A stretch of 64,000 nucleotides of DNA from Bin5 sp965208965 (lineage in GTDB: Bacteria > Chloroflexota > Anaerolineae > Caldilineales > Caldilineaceae): the NCBI GenBank assembly GCA_965208965.1, contig OZ242384.1, positions 434,001-498,000 on the forward strand, written 5' to 3'. The translations under genes and the position numbers were made by a program. Shown in pieces: positions 47,736-57,666 of the stretch. The notes beneath the pieces were generated by a model. The model did not search any database. It saw nothing but the letters and a program-made list of their open reading frames with translations, and was not told the origin of the DNA. Numbering within the stretch: the first letter of the stretch is position 1; the number at the start of each line of letters is the position of its first letter.

Positions 47736-48698
47736 ATGAAGAACAGTTTCGTAGACGCACTTGAAGAGGATGATCTGGCTGCCTTGCGGGCGTTTCCTAA
47801 AGTCGACCTGCACTGCCACGCTTTTTTCAGCACGCGCCGCCACAACCTGGAGGCCCGTCTGGGCTGCAGGCTGGACCCTCCTCCAGACAAGATGAACAAG
47901 CTGGGGGGCATGATCGTATACGCCATGGACGTTCTGGACCCCCACTTGCGAAACCGCGAGACCATCGAGTTCGTGGCAGAGTCTGCGCTACGCGACGCGA
48001 TCGGGGACGGCGTCGTCTTGGTCGAGATAAGCTTCGACATTCGACGGGCCGCGTACTATGCAGACGGATTGACCGGAGTCGTGGGGCATCTGCGAAAGCT
48101 GGTCTCGCGTTTCCAATCCCAGATCGAACTGCGACCGGAGTTAGGCATTCCCCGTCAAGCCGCATCGGACCCGGAACTGATGTCGGTGGCGCACGAGGCA
48201 ATCGGGTTGGACTTCTTTCAGTCGATCGACCTGTACGACCACCAGGAGGGGTGTGAGCCTGAGGATGTCGAATCACTTTATGTAGAGGCAAAGGCCGCGG
48301 GCATGAAGTTGAAGGCGCATGTCGGAGAGTTCGGAGGCGCGGAGGAAGTCCGGCGAACGGTTGAATTGCTGGAACTGGACGAGGTACAGCACGGTATCGG
48401 CGCAGCGGAGTCAGTCGAGGTGATGCGCTGGCTGGCCGTGAACCGGATTCGACTGAATGTGTGCCCTACGAGTAATGTGATGCTGGATGCCGTGCCTGAC
48501 ATGGCTCGTCACCCGATCCGGCTCATCTTTGACAACGGCGTGCCGGTGACGGTCAACTCTGACGACCCGATGATATTTGACCAGAGCGTTTCTGACGAGT
48601 ATCGCAATTTATACCGGGCAGGTGTTTTCAGCGCCGACGAGCTGGATGGTATTCGGCGGGCGTCGCTTGAGGGCGTCGTTAATCGGGTCGCTAACTAA
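47736..48698 (+). CDS. Adenosine deaminase-family hydrolase
   Basis: 320 residues from the ATG at 47736; an open frame reaches back into the previous gene but looks unlike the family. Metal and active-site motifs: KVDLHCHAF, KAHVGEFGG, HGIGAAE and NSDDPMIF. These proteins deaminate adenosine or related purines, and some act on other amines. It is about 70 bases after the isomerase gene. The ribosome site is an A/G-rich stretch. Confidence 0.88.
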   Translation: MKNSFVDALEEDDLAALRAFPKVDLHCHAFFSTRRHNLEARLGCRLDPPPDKMNKLGGMIVYAMDVLDPHLRNRETIEFVAESALRDAIGDGVVLVEISFDIRRAAYYADGLTGVVGHLRKLVSRFQSQIELRPELGIPRQAASDPELMSVAHEAIGLDFFQSIDLYDHQEGCEPEDVESLYVEAKAAGMKLKAHVGEFGGAEEVRRTVELLELDEVQHGIGAAESVEVMRWLAVNRIRLNVCPTSNVMLDAVPDMARHPIRLIFDNGVPVTVNSDDPMIFDQSVSDEYRNLYRAGVFSADELDGIRRASLEGVVNRVAN

Positions 48699-48801
48699 CT
48701 TGAATTGTGATAGGCTACCAATTGCAGGCAACCCCCACGCCCACCAGCAGTTACCAGACAAACTCTACATTTCCCAAATCGCTTAGAGGAGAAATACAGT
48801 C

Positions 48802-49122
48802 ATGTATGTCATCATCGCCCCCCTCAGAATCAAGGAAGAGTTTACGGAACGGTTCATCGAAGAGATATTGCTGGACGCCCAGGGTTCGGTACAACATGAG
48901 CCCGGATGTCTGCGATTTGACGTGATCCGGGATGGCGACGATCCGAACAAGATCTGGCTGTATGAGGTCTATGAGGACGAGGCCGCGTTCCAGGCGCACA
49001 TGCAGACTCCCCACTTCATCAGGTGGCGGGATACGACCGAGGATTGGGTGGATGAGCGACCCGAAGGCAAAGCCATTGGGGCATCAGTCCTCTGGCCGCC
49101 ACGCGAAGACTGGGACAAGTAA
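48802..49122 (+). CDS. ABM-fold quinol monooxygenase-like protein
   Basis: 106 residues. Antibiotic biosynthesis monooxygenase fold as in YgiN/LsrG: EPGCLRFDVIRDGDDPNKIWLYEVYEDEAAFQAH is the full signature. These proteins oxidise or isomerise small carbonyl or quinol compounds without a cofactor. Start ATG follows GAGGAG. Confidence 0.9.
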   Translation: MYVIIAPLRIKEEFTERFIEEILLDAQGSVQHEPGCLRFDVIRDGDDPNKIWLYEVYEDEAAFQAHMQTPHFIRWRDTTEDWVDERPEGKAIGASVLWPPREDWDK

Positions 49123-49178
49123 CGAGGCGTCGAACCCTTCAATAGATGGGCGTCGGCCCACGCATAGGGGGCAAACCA

Positions 49179-50915
49179 ATGTCATTTACAACACGTCCAG
49201 TTTTCATGGGGCGCCACGGTGTCGTGTCAGCCGGTCATTATCTGGCAGCGGCGGCCGGCTCCCGAATGCTTGAGAAGGGCGGCAATGCGATCGATGCCGG
49301 TGTGGCCGCCGGGTTCGCTCTCAACGTGTTGGAGCCGCAGTCCAACGGCATCGGGGGCGAGGTCCCAATTCTGATCTATTGCGGGCGTCAGAAGCGGGTG
49401 TACGCCATCAACGGGCAGGGTTATGCGCCGAAGGCCGCTACCATCGCCTGGTTCCGCTCGCAGGGAATCGAGATCATACCTGGCGACGGCTTTCTGCCGG
49501 CGACGGTTCCCGGTGCGTTCGGCTCGTGGACGACGGCGCTTGAGCAGTTTGGCCGCTTGCGGCTCAAAGATGTGCTGGAGCCGACTATCGAGCTGACGGA
49601 AGAAGGGTTCGCGGTCTACCCGGGATTGCACAGTTCGCTGGCCGGGCTGAAGGGGAAGTTCGAGGAGGAATGGCCCAGCTCGGCGCGGGCCTACCTTCCG
49701 AACGGGCGGGCGCCTGAGGTGGGCGAGTTTCTGGCCAATCCGGATTGGGCGGAGACTTTCAAGGCAACGGTCGACGCGGAAATCCGCAACAGCCACCTCG
49801 GTCGCGAGGCGGGGATTGCCGCGGCGCGCGATTATTTCTATAAGGGTCCTATCGGCGAAAAGATCGTCGCATTCCAGCGCGATACGAAAGTCCGCGACGC
49901 CAGCGGAAAGCGGAACGCGGGCCTGTTGACTGAAGCCGACTTTCACGTCTACACGACGAAAGTAGAGACGGCGGTCACGTTCAATTACCGCGGTTACGAC
50001 GTGCACAAGTGTAATACCTGGTGCCAGGGTCCTGTCTTTTTGCAGCAGCTGGCGCTGCTCGAAGGCTTTGACCTGGCCGCGCTGGGTCACAATTCGGTCG
50101 ACTATATACACACGGTGGTCGAAGCGTCCAAGCTGGCATTTGCCGACCGTGAAGAGTACTACGGCGACCCGGACTTTGTGAACGTGCCGCTGGACCGGCT
50201 TCTGTCCAAGGAGTACGCTGAGGCGCGGCGGGCGCTAATCGATGCCGGCAGCGCGTCTCTGGAGCTGCGTCCCGGCGATGCTCCCGCCAGCACGCCCACG
50301 CATGCGGAAGCGGACCCGAACGTCTACACGGGCGATACGACGCACGTCGATGCGGTTGATCACGAGGGCAATCTTTTTGCGGCAACGCCCAGCGGCGGCT
50401 GGATCCCTTCTTCGCCGGTCGTGGAAGGATTGGGCTTCCCGCTGGGGACGCGCGGGCAGATGTTCTACCTGGACCCGAATCACGCTAACGCGCTGGTGCC
50501 GCGCAAACGGCCGCGTACAACGCTTACCCCGTCGCTGGCGACAAAGGACGGCGAACCCTTCATGGCTTTCGGCACGCCCGGCGGTGATTCCCAGGACCAG
50601 TGGACGCTGCAGTTCTTCATCAATGTCATCGACTTCGGCATGAACCTTCAAGAGGCGATAGACGCGCCCAATTTCCACACGAACCACTTCCCCAACTCCT
50701 TCTATCCGCACAACGCCAAGCCGGGCAGCCTAACGGTGGAAGCGCGCATCCCCGAAACTGTGCGGGACTCGCTCGCCGAACGGGGACACAAGGTGACGGT
50801 AGGAGGGGCCTGGAGGCACGGTAAGGTGCTGGCCATCACTTTCGATCCGAAGAACGGTCTAATCTCTGCGGGTGCCTCGCCGCGCGGGCAGATCGCGTAT
50901 GCGATGGGGCGGTAA
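49179..50915 (+). CDS. Gamma-glutamyltransferase-family enzyme 1
   Basis: 578 residues. An Ntn-hydrolase made as a precursor that cuts itself before a Thr; here the site is Thr387 in GDTTHVDAVD. Also seen: GGNAIDAGVAAGFALNVLEP, GIGGEVPILIY and FGTPGGDSQDQW. No signal peptide is seen. It may act on gamma-glutamyl amides or, like HpxW, on other amides such as oxamate. A second, different copy follows. Confidence 0.9.
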   Translation: MSFTTRPVFMGRHGVVSAGHYLAAAAGSRMLEKGGNAIDAGVAAGFALNVLEPQSNGIGGEVPILIYCGRQKRVYAINGQGYAPKAATIAWFRSQGIEIIPGDGFLPATVPGAFGSWTTALEQFGRLRLKDVLEPTIELTEEGFAVYPGLHSSLAGLKGKFEEEWPSSARAYLPNGRAPEVGEFLANPDWAETFKATVDAEIRNSHLGREAGIAAARDYFYKGPIGEKIVAFQRDTKVRDASGKRNAGLLTEADFHVYTTKVETAVTFNYRGYDVHKCNTWCQGPVFLQQLALLEGFDLAALGHNSVDYIHTVVEASKLAFADREEYYGDPDFVNVPLDRLLSKEYAEARRALIDAGSASLELRPGDAPASTPTHAEADPNVYTGDTTHVDAVDHEGNLFAATPSGGWIPSSPVVEGLGFPLGTRGQMFYLDPNHANALVPRKRPRTTLTPSLATKDGEPFMAFGTPGGDSQDQWTLQFFINVIDFGMNLQEAIDAPNFHTNHFPNSFYPHNAKPGSLTVEARIPETVRDSLAERGHKVTVGGAWRHGKVLAITFDPKNGLISAGASPRGQIAYAMGR

Positions 50916-50989
50916 ACTGCTGTAGACAGTGGGTAGAGGTTAGACGCGGCATCACCATTCAATGAATACCAGATAGTTGGAGGTGCGGA

Positions 50990-52627
50990 ATGCAGTCACC
51001 ACACGGTATAACAGCTTCGGCCTTTCGCCCTTCGGTGATGGGCAGGAACGGAATAGTTGCGTCTGGGCATGCTCTGGCCTCGCAGGCGGGGATCCAGACG
51101 CTGATGGCCGGAGGCAATGCGGTGGACGCGGCAATTGCAACAGCGGCCGCGCTGGGTGTGGTCGAGCCGGCCGGTTCCGGGGTCGGCGGTGACGGATTCA
51201 TTCTGATCTATTGGGCGGAGACGGGTGAGGTATCGGCGGTGAATGCGACCGGCCCGGCGCCGGGTGCGGCGACGCGCGAGCGCTATCTGGCAGATGGCGG
51301 TATCCCGATGAAGGGGATCAAAAGCGTTTCGGTACCCGGCCTGGTAGACGGTTGGTTGATGGCGCATGAGCGCTACGGCGCGCTGTCACTGGAGAAGGTC
51401 TTCCGGCCCGCGATATCCCTGTGTGAGGAGGGATTTCCGGTCAGCCATCTGCTGGCGGAGCAGTTACAGGGGGAACATGGACGTTTTGCGGCGGACCCAC
51501 ACACGCGCGCTGTCTTCACGAAGGACGGCGGGCCGATCCCGACCGGCTCGTTGCTCTGTAACCGCAACCTCGGCACGACGCTACGCAAGATCGCGCAGGA
51601 TGGCCGCAAGATACTCTATGAGGGCGAAGTCGCGAGAGCGATCGCCGAATTCAGCCGAGCCCGCGACGGGCTATTGACTGAAGAGGACCTGGGCAACTAT
51701 CACGCACACTGGGCTGAGCCGATCCATGTCAACTACCGCGGCTACGAAGTCTACGAAATGCCGCCCAATTCGAGCGGGCATATTCTGTTGCAGGAACTGA
51801 ATATCGTTGAGCTGTTCGACCTGCAGAGCATGGGCTGCAATACGGCCGAAAGCATCCACATGATGGTAGAGGCCAAGAAGCTCGCTTTCGCGGACCGCGA
51901 AAAGTACATGGCTGACCCGAAATGGGTCGATATTCCAATGGAGGGGATGCTCTCCAAATCATATGCTGCTGAGCAGGCCGAGCGCATCGACCTGGAGAGG
52001 GCTGCCGTTGATGTCGCGGCAGGCGGGCCGGAGGCGCACGAAGACACAACGTGCTTCTGTACGGCGGATCGGGCGGGAAACCTGGTCTGTATACTGCAGA
52101 GTATCCAATCCGGTTTCGGTTCGAGCCTGATCGCGGGCGAAACGGGCATCCTGCTGAACAACCGTATGACCTATTGGCATTTGGAGGAGGGGCATCCGAA
52201 CTGCTTGATGCCTGGCAAACGAGTGCGGCACACGATGAATCCGGTCATCGTGACCAAGGATGGGGGGCCGGTTCTGACGTGCGGGACGCCGGGCGCGGAT
52301 ACGCAGGTGCAGACGAACCTCCAACTGGTTACGCATATGCTCGATTTCGGTATGACGCCGCAGGAGGCGGTTGCGGCACCGCGCTGGCGCAGTTTGCAGA
52401 ACCCGATGGAATCCACGATCCCGCACGTTTGCTCGAACAATCTGCAGTTGGAAGACCGCTTTCAAGCTGAAGTGCAGGGAGAGCTGGCGCAGAGGGGACA
52501 CGAACTGGAACTGGTGGGCGACTGGGGTGGCCCGGGCAGCGCGCAGGCGATCATGGTGCATCCTGAATCCGGCGCCCTGATCGGCGGCTCCGACCCGAGA
52601 AGGGATGGATACGCGGTCGGATACTAA
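50990..52627 (+). CDS. Gamma-glutamyltransferase-family enzyme 2
   Basis: 545 residues. Same family as the gene before it but well diverged. Nucleophile Thr353 in HEDTTCFCTAD, GGNAVDAAIATAAALGVVEP, GVGGDGFILIYW and CGTPGADTQVQT. Start ATG follows GGAGG. No signal peptide. Two copies in a row suggest two substrates or a paired role. Confidence 0.9.
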   Translation: MQSPHGITASAFRPSVMGRNGIVASGHALASQAGIQTLMAGGNAVDAAIATAAALGVVEPAGSGVGGDGFILIYWAETGEVSAVNATGPAPGAATRERYLADGGIPMKGIKSVSVPGLVDGWLMAHERYGALSLEKVFRPAISLCEEGFPVSHLLAEQLQGEHGRFAADPHTRAVFTKDGGPIPTGSLLCNRNLGTTLRKIAQDGRKILYEGEVARAIAEFSRARDGLLTEEDLGNYHAHWAEPIHVNYRGYEVYEMPPNSSGHILLQELNIVELFDLQSMGCNTAESIHMMVEAKKLAFADREKYMADPKWVDIPMEGMLSKSYAAEQAERIDLERAAVDVAAGGPEAHEDTTCFCTADRAGNLVCILQSIQSGFGSSLIAGETGILLNNRMTYWHLEEGHPNCLMPGKRVRHTMNPVIVTKDGGPVLTCGTPGADTQVQTNLQLVTHMLDFGMTPQEAVAAPRWRSLQNPMESTIPHVCSNNLQLEDRFQAEVQGELAQRGHELELVGDWGGPGSAQAIMVHPESGALIGGSDPRRDGYAVGY

Positions 52628-52841
52628 GTCAGCACGCGCTCAAGGTAGTCAGCGCAAACGGTTGGCGGGCTTAGGGTGAACAGTGGTTGAATTTGCTTCG
52701 CCAGTTCTGTGGGGTGGGGTCCACTCCACGCGGGAGTTCGTTGCTATCCCCATTCCCTTACAGATTTTACAAGCATAGTGAAGGCTCAAAGGCTTCCGCT
52801 ATCGGACGCCTTACGGTTTCTGCAAAAGAGGAACAAGGTCT

Positions 52842-54236
52842 ATGTCCAGTCCCAACATTCTATTTCTGATGACCGACCAGATGCAGGGCCGGGTGCTTGA
52901 GCCTGACAACCCGTGCCAGACGCCACATCTGGACCGGCTAGCGGCCCGAGGTGTGCGTTTCCGCAGGGCATATACGCCAAATGCGGTGTGCTCGCCGGCG
53001 CGTGCAAGCCTGATGACCGGACTGCTGCCACACAATCACGGCGTACTTTTCGTCGAGCATACGGTTGATGATGACCAGGCAGTTCTACGAACGCAACACC
53101 CGCATTGGGCGGAGCGGCTGACAGAGGCCGGCTACCGCACAGGGTATTACGGGAAATGGCATGTTGAGCGTTCCAACGAGCTTTCCCGCTTCGGCTGGCA
53201 GGAACAGGGTAAGCAGGCCATGCGCCATGAGTGGGGCTCGGTCAATTTTTCGCTCGAGCGATTTCTGGAGAGCCCCGCTGGTTACCATCCGAACCGCTTC
53301 TACGGCGTCTGTGATCTGCCGGCCAGCGAGCGCGGTATGGGCAAAAAGACGGACTCGGCGCTGGGTTTTCTCGACGCAGCCTTGGAAGACGATGCGCCCT
53401 GGTGCTGTTTTGTCAGTTTCACCGAACCTCATGACCCGTTTTACTGCCATGAGGGGACGTATGCGCAGTATGACGTGGACTCGATCCCGCTGCAGCCGAA
53501 CGTCCACAACGACTTAAGCGGACAGCCGAATCTGTACAAGCGGTCGGCGCAGGTCTGGAGCGACTGGACGGACCGGGAGCATCGCGAGGCGGCGGCCTGT
53601 TACTACGCTTCAATCAGCGAAATCGACGAGCAGTTCGGGCGACTGCTGGAGCGGTTGGAAAACTCGGGGCAGCTCGACAATACGATTGTGGTCCTGACAT
53701 CGGATCACGGGGATTTTCTGGGCGCGCATGGGATGTACTGCAAGAACATCGGCGCGTTCGAAGAGGCGTACAACATCCCCATGGTGGTGGCTGGGCCCGG
53801 CGTGGCAGAAGGGTCTGTGAGCGATGCCCGCGTCGGGCTGCAGGATGTGGGCCAGACTTTGCTGGATCTGGTCGGTGCGCAGCCGCTGGGCCAGATCGAC
53901 GGGCGCTCTTTTGCACCTGTGCTGGCCAGCCCGCAAGACACATCGGATTATCAGCAGGGTTTTGCTGAATACTTTGGCGGGCGGTATATTATCAGCCAGC
54001 GGCTGCTTTGGGACGGAGACTGGAAATTCGTCCACAACGGCTTCGATTATGACGAGCTTTACAATCTGGCCGCCGACCCCTACGAGATGAATAATCTGGC
54101 GCAGGATCCGAACCATGCCGAGAGATTGGAGGCGATGACGCGGCAAATGTGGAAGATCGTGGTTGAATCGGGGGACCACAGCCTCTATAACACTCACTAT
54201 CCGTCAATGCGGATGGCAGCCGCAGGGCCGGGGTAG
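52842..54236 (+). CDS. Second type I sulfatase
   Basis: 464 residues. Formylglycine site Cys50 in CSPAR, metal Asp in LMTDQMQG, second metal motif LTSDHGDFLGAHG. No signal peptide, so probably cytoplasmic. The motif GYRTGYYGKWH is typical of arylsulfatase-A-like enzymes. It belongs to the same plus-strand run as the dioxygenase that follows. Confidence 0.93.
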   Translation: MSSPNILFLMTDQMQGRVLEPDNPCQTPHLDRLAARGVRFRRAYTPNAVCSPARASLMTGLLPHNHGVLFVEHTVDDDQAVLRTQHPHWAERLTEAGYRTGYYGKWHVERSNELSRFGWQEQGKQAMRHEWGSVNFSLERFLESPAGYHPNRFYGVCDLPASERGMGKKTDSALGFLDAALEDDAPWCCFVSFTEPHDPFYCHEGTYAQYDVDSIPLQPNVHNDLSGQPNLYKRSAQVWSDWTDREHREAAACYYASISEIDEQFGRLLERLENSGQLDNTIVVLTSDHGDFLGAHGMYCKNIGAFEEAYNIPMVVAGPGVAEGSVSDARVGLQDVGQTLLDLVGAQPLGQIDGRSFAPVLASPQDTSDYQQGFAEYFGGRYIISQRLLWDGDWKFVHNGFDYDELYNLAADPYEMNNLAQDPNHAERLEAMTRQMWKIVVESGDHSLYNTHYPSMRMAAAGPG

Positions 54237-54342
54237 TCTTCAGTTTTCGGGTATTCATTTTTTCCTGACTTAGGCGTTCGCCAGTGTTCGCTAATACTGA
54301 GAGTTGTCGTTCAGACAAACGGGAGAGAAGGTGAGAGTCAAT

Positions 54343-55107
54343 ATGAACCAGCCACTGACTGCTGAGCAGGTCGATTTTTTTCGAGACAACGGTTACCTGG
54401 TCCTGCGTAACGTGCTGGATCCCGAGTTGATGGCCCAGACACGGGACGCATGGTGGGATGCGGCGCCCAAGGAACTGAAACGGAACGACCCGAATTCGTG
54501 GGAGGGCGCCTTCCCCGACTCGCGTTTTACGTGGAAATACCGCGACCGCAGCAGTGAGCCGTGGATGATCGAACTCCTATACGGGAATCCAGAGTTGCAG
54601 GCGGTCGCAAAGCAGCTGCTCGGACCAGACCTGGTAACTCCAGAGCGCATCCGCGGCATTTACTGTGTTTTCCCGGATACGGACAAGGCGCCGCGGGCGG
54701 CCCGCTTTCATGTTGACGCGCATGCATTTCATTTGGGTGTCGTGGGCTATGTTGATGACGTGCCGCCTGACGGAGGCGGCTTCACCATCTGGCCCGGCAG
54801 CCACAAGCACTTCTATCATTCGTTCAAGACGGCCTACACGTTCAACCCGTTGAAAGGGAAAGAGGAAATGTGGGACTCGGACGAGTGGCGCGCGGTGCTG
54901 CAGATCGACCCAGTGCACACATATGGGTCGGCGGGAGATGTGGTGCTGTGGCATCACCGAATGGGACACGGGGCCGGCCATAACCGTTCGAGCCAGGTGC
55001 GGCAGGCGGTCCTGTACGACTTCTGCCGAGCCGACCTCGAAGCAGTTCAGGACGAGCCTCCGCCGGACGATATGTGGCGGGACTGGCCCGGGATCAGTGG
55101 GGGATAA
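54343..55107 (+). CDS. Second phytanoyl-CoA dioxygenase-family oxygenase
   Basis: 254 residues from the ATG at 54343. Fe(II) site His-x-Asp in ARFHVDAHAFH and the distal His near RMGHGAGHNRS, with the family start FFRDNGYLVLRNVLD. Substrate unknown. The next gene begins 12 bases after the stop. Confidence 0.85.
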   Translation: MNQPLTAEQVDFFRDNGYLVLRNVLDPELMAQTRDAWWDAAPKELKRNDPNSWEGAFPDSRFTWKYRDRSSEPWMIELLYGNPELQAVAKQLLGPDLVTPERIRGIYCVFPDTDKAPRAARFHVDAHAFHLGVVGYVDDVPPDGGGFTIWPGSHKHFYHSFKTAYTFNPLKGKEEMWDSDEWRAVLQIDPVHTYGSAGDVVLWHHRMGHGAGHNRSSQVRQAVLYDFCRADLEAVQDEPPPDDMWRDWPGISGG

Positions 55108-55119
55108 AGCCGACCGGCT

Positions 55120-56256
55120 ATGAAAATCACGGACATCAAGACACATCTGATGCAGGCAAGCGTGCCCGGCGGCGGCTGGACACAGCGCAACTGGCTGTTC
55201 GTCAAAGTCTTCACCGATGAGGGTATTTATGGTGTGGGCGAGGCGTCGGGCTGGCCGCGGGTGGTGGAGACGGCGATCCTGGACCTGAGCGAGATTCTCA
55301 TCGGCGAGGATCCCTTTCTGATTGAACGCATCTGGCAGAAGATCTATCTGGCGATGATGGGGCACGGCATGACCGGCATCGTCGGCGGCGGCGCGCTCAC
55401 CGGCATCGAGATGGCCCTGTGGGACATCAAAGGGAAGGCGCTGGGCGTGCCGGTCTGGAATCTTCTGGGTGGCAAGATCCGGGACCAAATCCGGCTTTAC
55501 GCGCACGCGCATACGGCGGAACGGGGGCAGGAACTGGTGGAAAGGGGCTTCAGCGGGCTCAAGACCGGAGGCGTGGAGAACCCGATCGCGAAGATCCGCG
55601 CTTTGCGGGAAGCGGTTGGACCGGAGATCGACCTGATGGCAGATGTCCACGGTCCGCCCTGGTTCAGTGTGCGGGACGCGATACGGGTAGGCCAGGCGTT
55701 GGAGGAGTTTGACCTGCTTTTTTACGAAGATCCGGTGCCGCCTGAGCACGTCGAAAACCTGGCCAAGGTGGCGCGTCATGTCAATCTGCCGATCGCGGCG
55801 GGAGAACGACATACGCAGATCTATGGCGTGCGGGAGTTGATCGAAAGGGAGATCGTGGATGTAATCCAGCCGGACACAGGTCGGGCCGGCGGGTTGATGC
55901 AGATGAAGAAGATGGCGGCGATGGCGGAGGCCCACGGGATAGGCTTTGCTCCCCATGACGGCTCCTTGGGACCTGTGGCGGAGATGGCCGCGGTCCATTT
56001 GCTGGCCACGTTACCCAACTTTCTCATTCTCGAACACCTGGAGGACGACGCGCCGCAGCGATACGAGGTTATGCAGCCGCAACCGGAAATCGTCGAAGGG
56101 TCGATCGTCGTGCCGGATACGCCGGGCCTGGGCGTGGATATTGTCGAAGATGCGATCGCCCGCTATCCCTCCGCCGGCAACGTCTCCACGCCGCGGCAGG
56201 ATGAGTACGTCTACTTCCAGGCCAAGTACGGCCGGGCAAAGTGGCTGGAGCAGTAG
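55120..56256 (+). CDS. Mandelate racemase/muconate lactonizing-family dehydratase
   Basis: 378 residues, enolase superfamily. Metal ligands are likely the Asp of LMADVHG, the Glu of YEDPVPPEH and the Glu of AAGERH; a His-Asp type base may be in FAPHDGSLGP. The pattern looks like galactonate or mannonate dehydratase-type acid-sugar dehydratases. It fits the sugar-acid oxidising genes upstream. Ribosome site is weak. Confidence 0.9.
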   Translation: MKITDIKTHLMQASVPGGGWTQRNWLFVKVFTDEGIYGVGEASGWPRVVETAILDLSEILIGEDPFLIERIWQKIYLAMMGHGMTGIVGGGALTGIEMALWDIKGKALGVPVWNLLGGKIRDQIRLYAHAHTAERGQELVERGFSGLKTGGVENPIAKIRALREAVGPEIDLMADVHGPPWFSVRDAIRVGQALEEFDLLFYEDPVPPEHVENLAKVARHVNLPIAAGERHTQIYGVRELIEREIVDVIQPDTGRAGGLMQMKKMAAMAEAHGIGFAPHDGSLGPVAEMAAVHLLATLPNFLILEHLEDDAPQRYEVMQPQPEIVEGSIVVPDTPGLGVDIVEDAIARYPSAGNVSTPRQDEYVYFQAKYGRAKWLEQ

Positions 56257-56340
56257 CCGATTGCGTCAACCGGGAGCCCAAATTGGCTCGCTTTCCGGGT
56301 CCGTCTTCGCTCTCTGAGATTTTGGGCGATAAGGGGAAGA

Positions 56341-57072
56341 ATGTCAGTGAAATCAGTCCGAACACATGAGATTTCAGCGGAAGCCAAGAAGAAGCTGCGT
56401 ACGGTTTCGACCGCAACGCTTACCAGCCAATTGCAGAGGCATGGCTTGCGCAACACATTCCTGGCCGGGCTGTACCCGCTGCGGCCCGACTTGCGGTTGG
56501 TGGGCTACGCATTCACTCTGCGCTACATTCCGGCGCGAGAAGATCTGGCGGATGAACGCTACGACAACACCAGGAACGTGCAGAGGCTGGCAGTGGAGGC
56601 GGTCGGAGCGGAAGACGTGCTGGTCGTTGACGCCCGCGGCGACATCAGCGCGGCCTCTCTCGGCCATATCCTGGGGACGCGAATCACGCAGCGCGGCGCG
56701 GCCGGCTTTGTTACCGACGGCGCGCTGCGTGATACACCTGGCTTTCGGGAGCTGGAGTTACCGACCTATATCCGGGCGCCGCACGCCACAACCTCATTTG
56801 TAGCCCACCATCCGGTTGAAATGCAGGTGCCCATTGGATGCGCCGGAGTGGCGGTGACACCGGGCGATGTGGTCGTAGGCGATGCCGAAGGCGTAGTCGT
56901 CATCCCGGCCCATCTGGCGGAGGATGTTGCCCAAGGCGGGTACGAGCAGGAGATCAGAGAGGCGTTTTTCCAGGAAAAGATTGCGAGCGGCGCCAGCATC
57001 ATCGGCGTCTATCCGCCTAATGACGAGACACTGGCGGAGTTTGAGCAGTGGCGTCAGGAGAAGGGCGTTTAA
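56341..57072 (+). CDS. RraA-family aldolase or decarboxylase
   Basis: 243 residues. The conserved core is AAGFVTDGALRDTPG with the Arg-Asp pair and PGDVVVGDAEGVVVIP. The family includes 4-hydroxy-4-methyl-2-oxoglutarate/4-carboxy-4-hydroxy-2-oxoadipate aldolases, oxaloacetate decarboxylases and the RNase E inhibitor RraA. Beside a sugar-acid dehydratase an aldolase or decarboxylase role is most likely. Ribosome site AAGGGG. Last gene of the plus-strand run. Confidence 0.9.
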   Translation: MSVKSVRTHEISAEAKKKLRTVSTATLTSQLQRHGLRNTFLAGLYPLRPDLRLVGYAFTLRYIPAREDLADERYDNTRNVQRLAVEAVGAEDVLVVDARGDISAASLGHILGTRITQRGAAGFVTDGALRDTPGFRELELPTYIRAPHATTSFVAHHPVEMQVPIGCAGVAVTPGDVVVGDAEGVVVIPAHLAEDVAQGGYEQEIREAFFQEKIASGASIIGVYPPNDETLAEFEQWRQEKGV

Positions 57073-57208
57073 GGAGCGAATGCGGCTAACGGTCATTTCT
57101 GGTCCAAGGCGGAGTCAACCAAATACCGTGTGCCTGCAAGAGCCGCAGGAGGAGCTCGAACAGCGGTCAGCCCCACATGTGAGGGATTAACTATCCGGGC
57201 CTGAGGCG

Positions 57209-57565
57209 CTAATCCCCTTTAAGTCCCCGAAGTTCTTCTTCCAACTCGCGAATTCTGGCCGTGTTTGCTTTTTGCCTTCCCCGGCCAAAAAAGTTTGCAG
57301 CTACGTTGGCCAGAATCGCGGTTAGCATTACCACGATGATTTCGTTGAATAGTCCCTGCCTTTGTTCCTGATCGGCCACAAAGGACGAGATAAAAGCTTC
57401 ATCTACCAGTTCACTCTCGTGTGCGAGTTCCTGTAGCGCCATTGTGATCCCTGTTGTAGTGGAACGGAGCCTCGGCCCATCAGAGATTATCTGGCTCAGG
57501 GCATACAACATTGACACAATCGTAATTGCATTGAAGATCACCGGCGGCAGCAACTTGCCTTCCAT
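57209..57565 (-). CDS. Small membrane protein, tandem paralogue B
   Basis: 118 residues, no family recognised. Two membrane spans (about 8-28 and 73-92), a middle loop of about 45 residues and a charged C-terminal helix RIRELEEELRGL that looks like a coiled coil. Same length and same ending as the gene 101 bases upstream, so it is a tandem duplicate. Start ATG has AGGATGAG ahead. Function unknown. Confidence 0.72.
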   Translation of the reverse strand: MEGKLLPPVIFNAITIVSMLYALSQIISDGPRLRSTTTGITMALQELAHESELVDEAFISSFVADQEQRQGLFNEIIVVMLTAILANVAANFFGRGRQKANTARIRELEEELRGLKGD

Positions 57566-57666
57566 TTCTCATCCTCTTAGTCCAAGCAGTTCGTTTGAAT
57601 CTCACGTTTCAGAGTACTGCACCTATCTCAATTGTAACAACATGCGGGTGACTGAAGTCGGATGAA

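Noticed and set aside
54577..55998. A 473-codon minus-strand frame across the dioxygenase and the enolase-family gene
   Set aside because: It spans two clear plus-strand genes and its translation has a repetitive His/Arg bias typical of antisense high-GC DNA.
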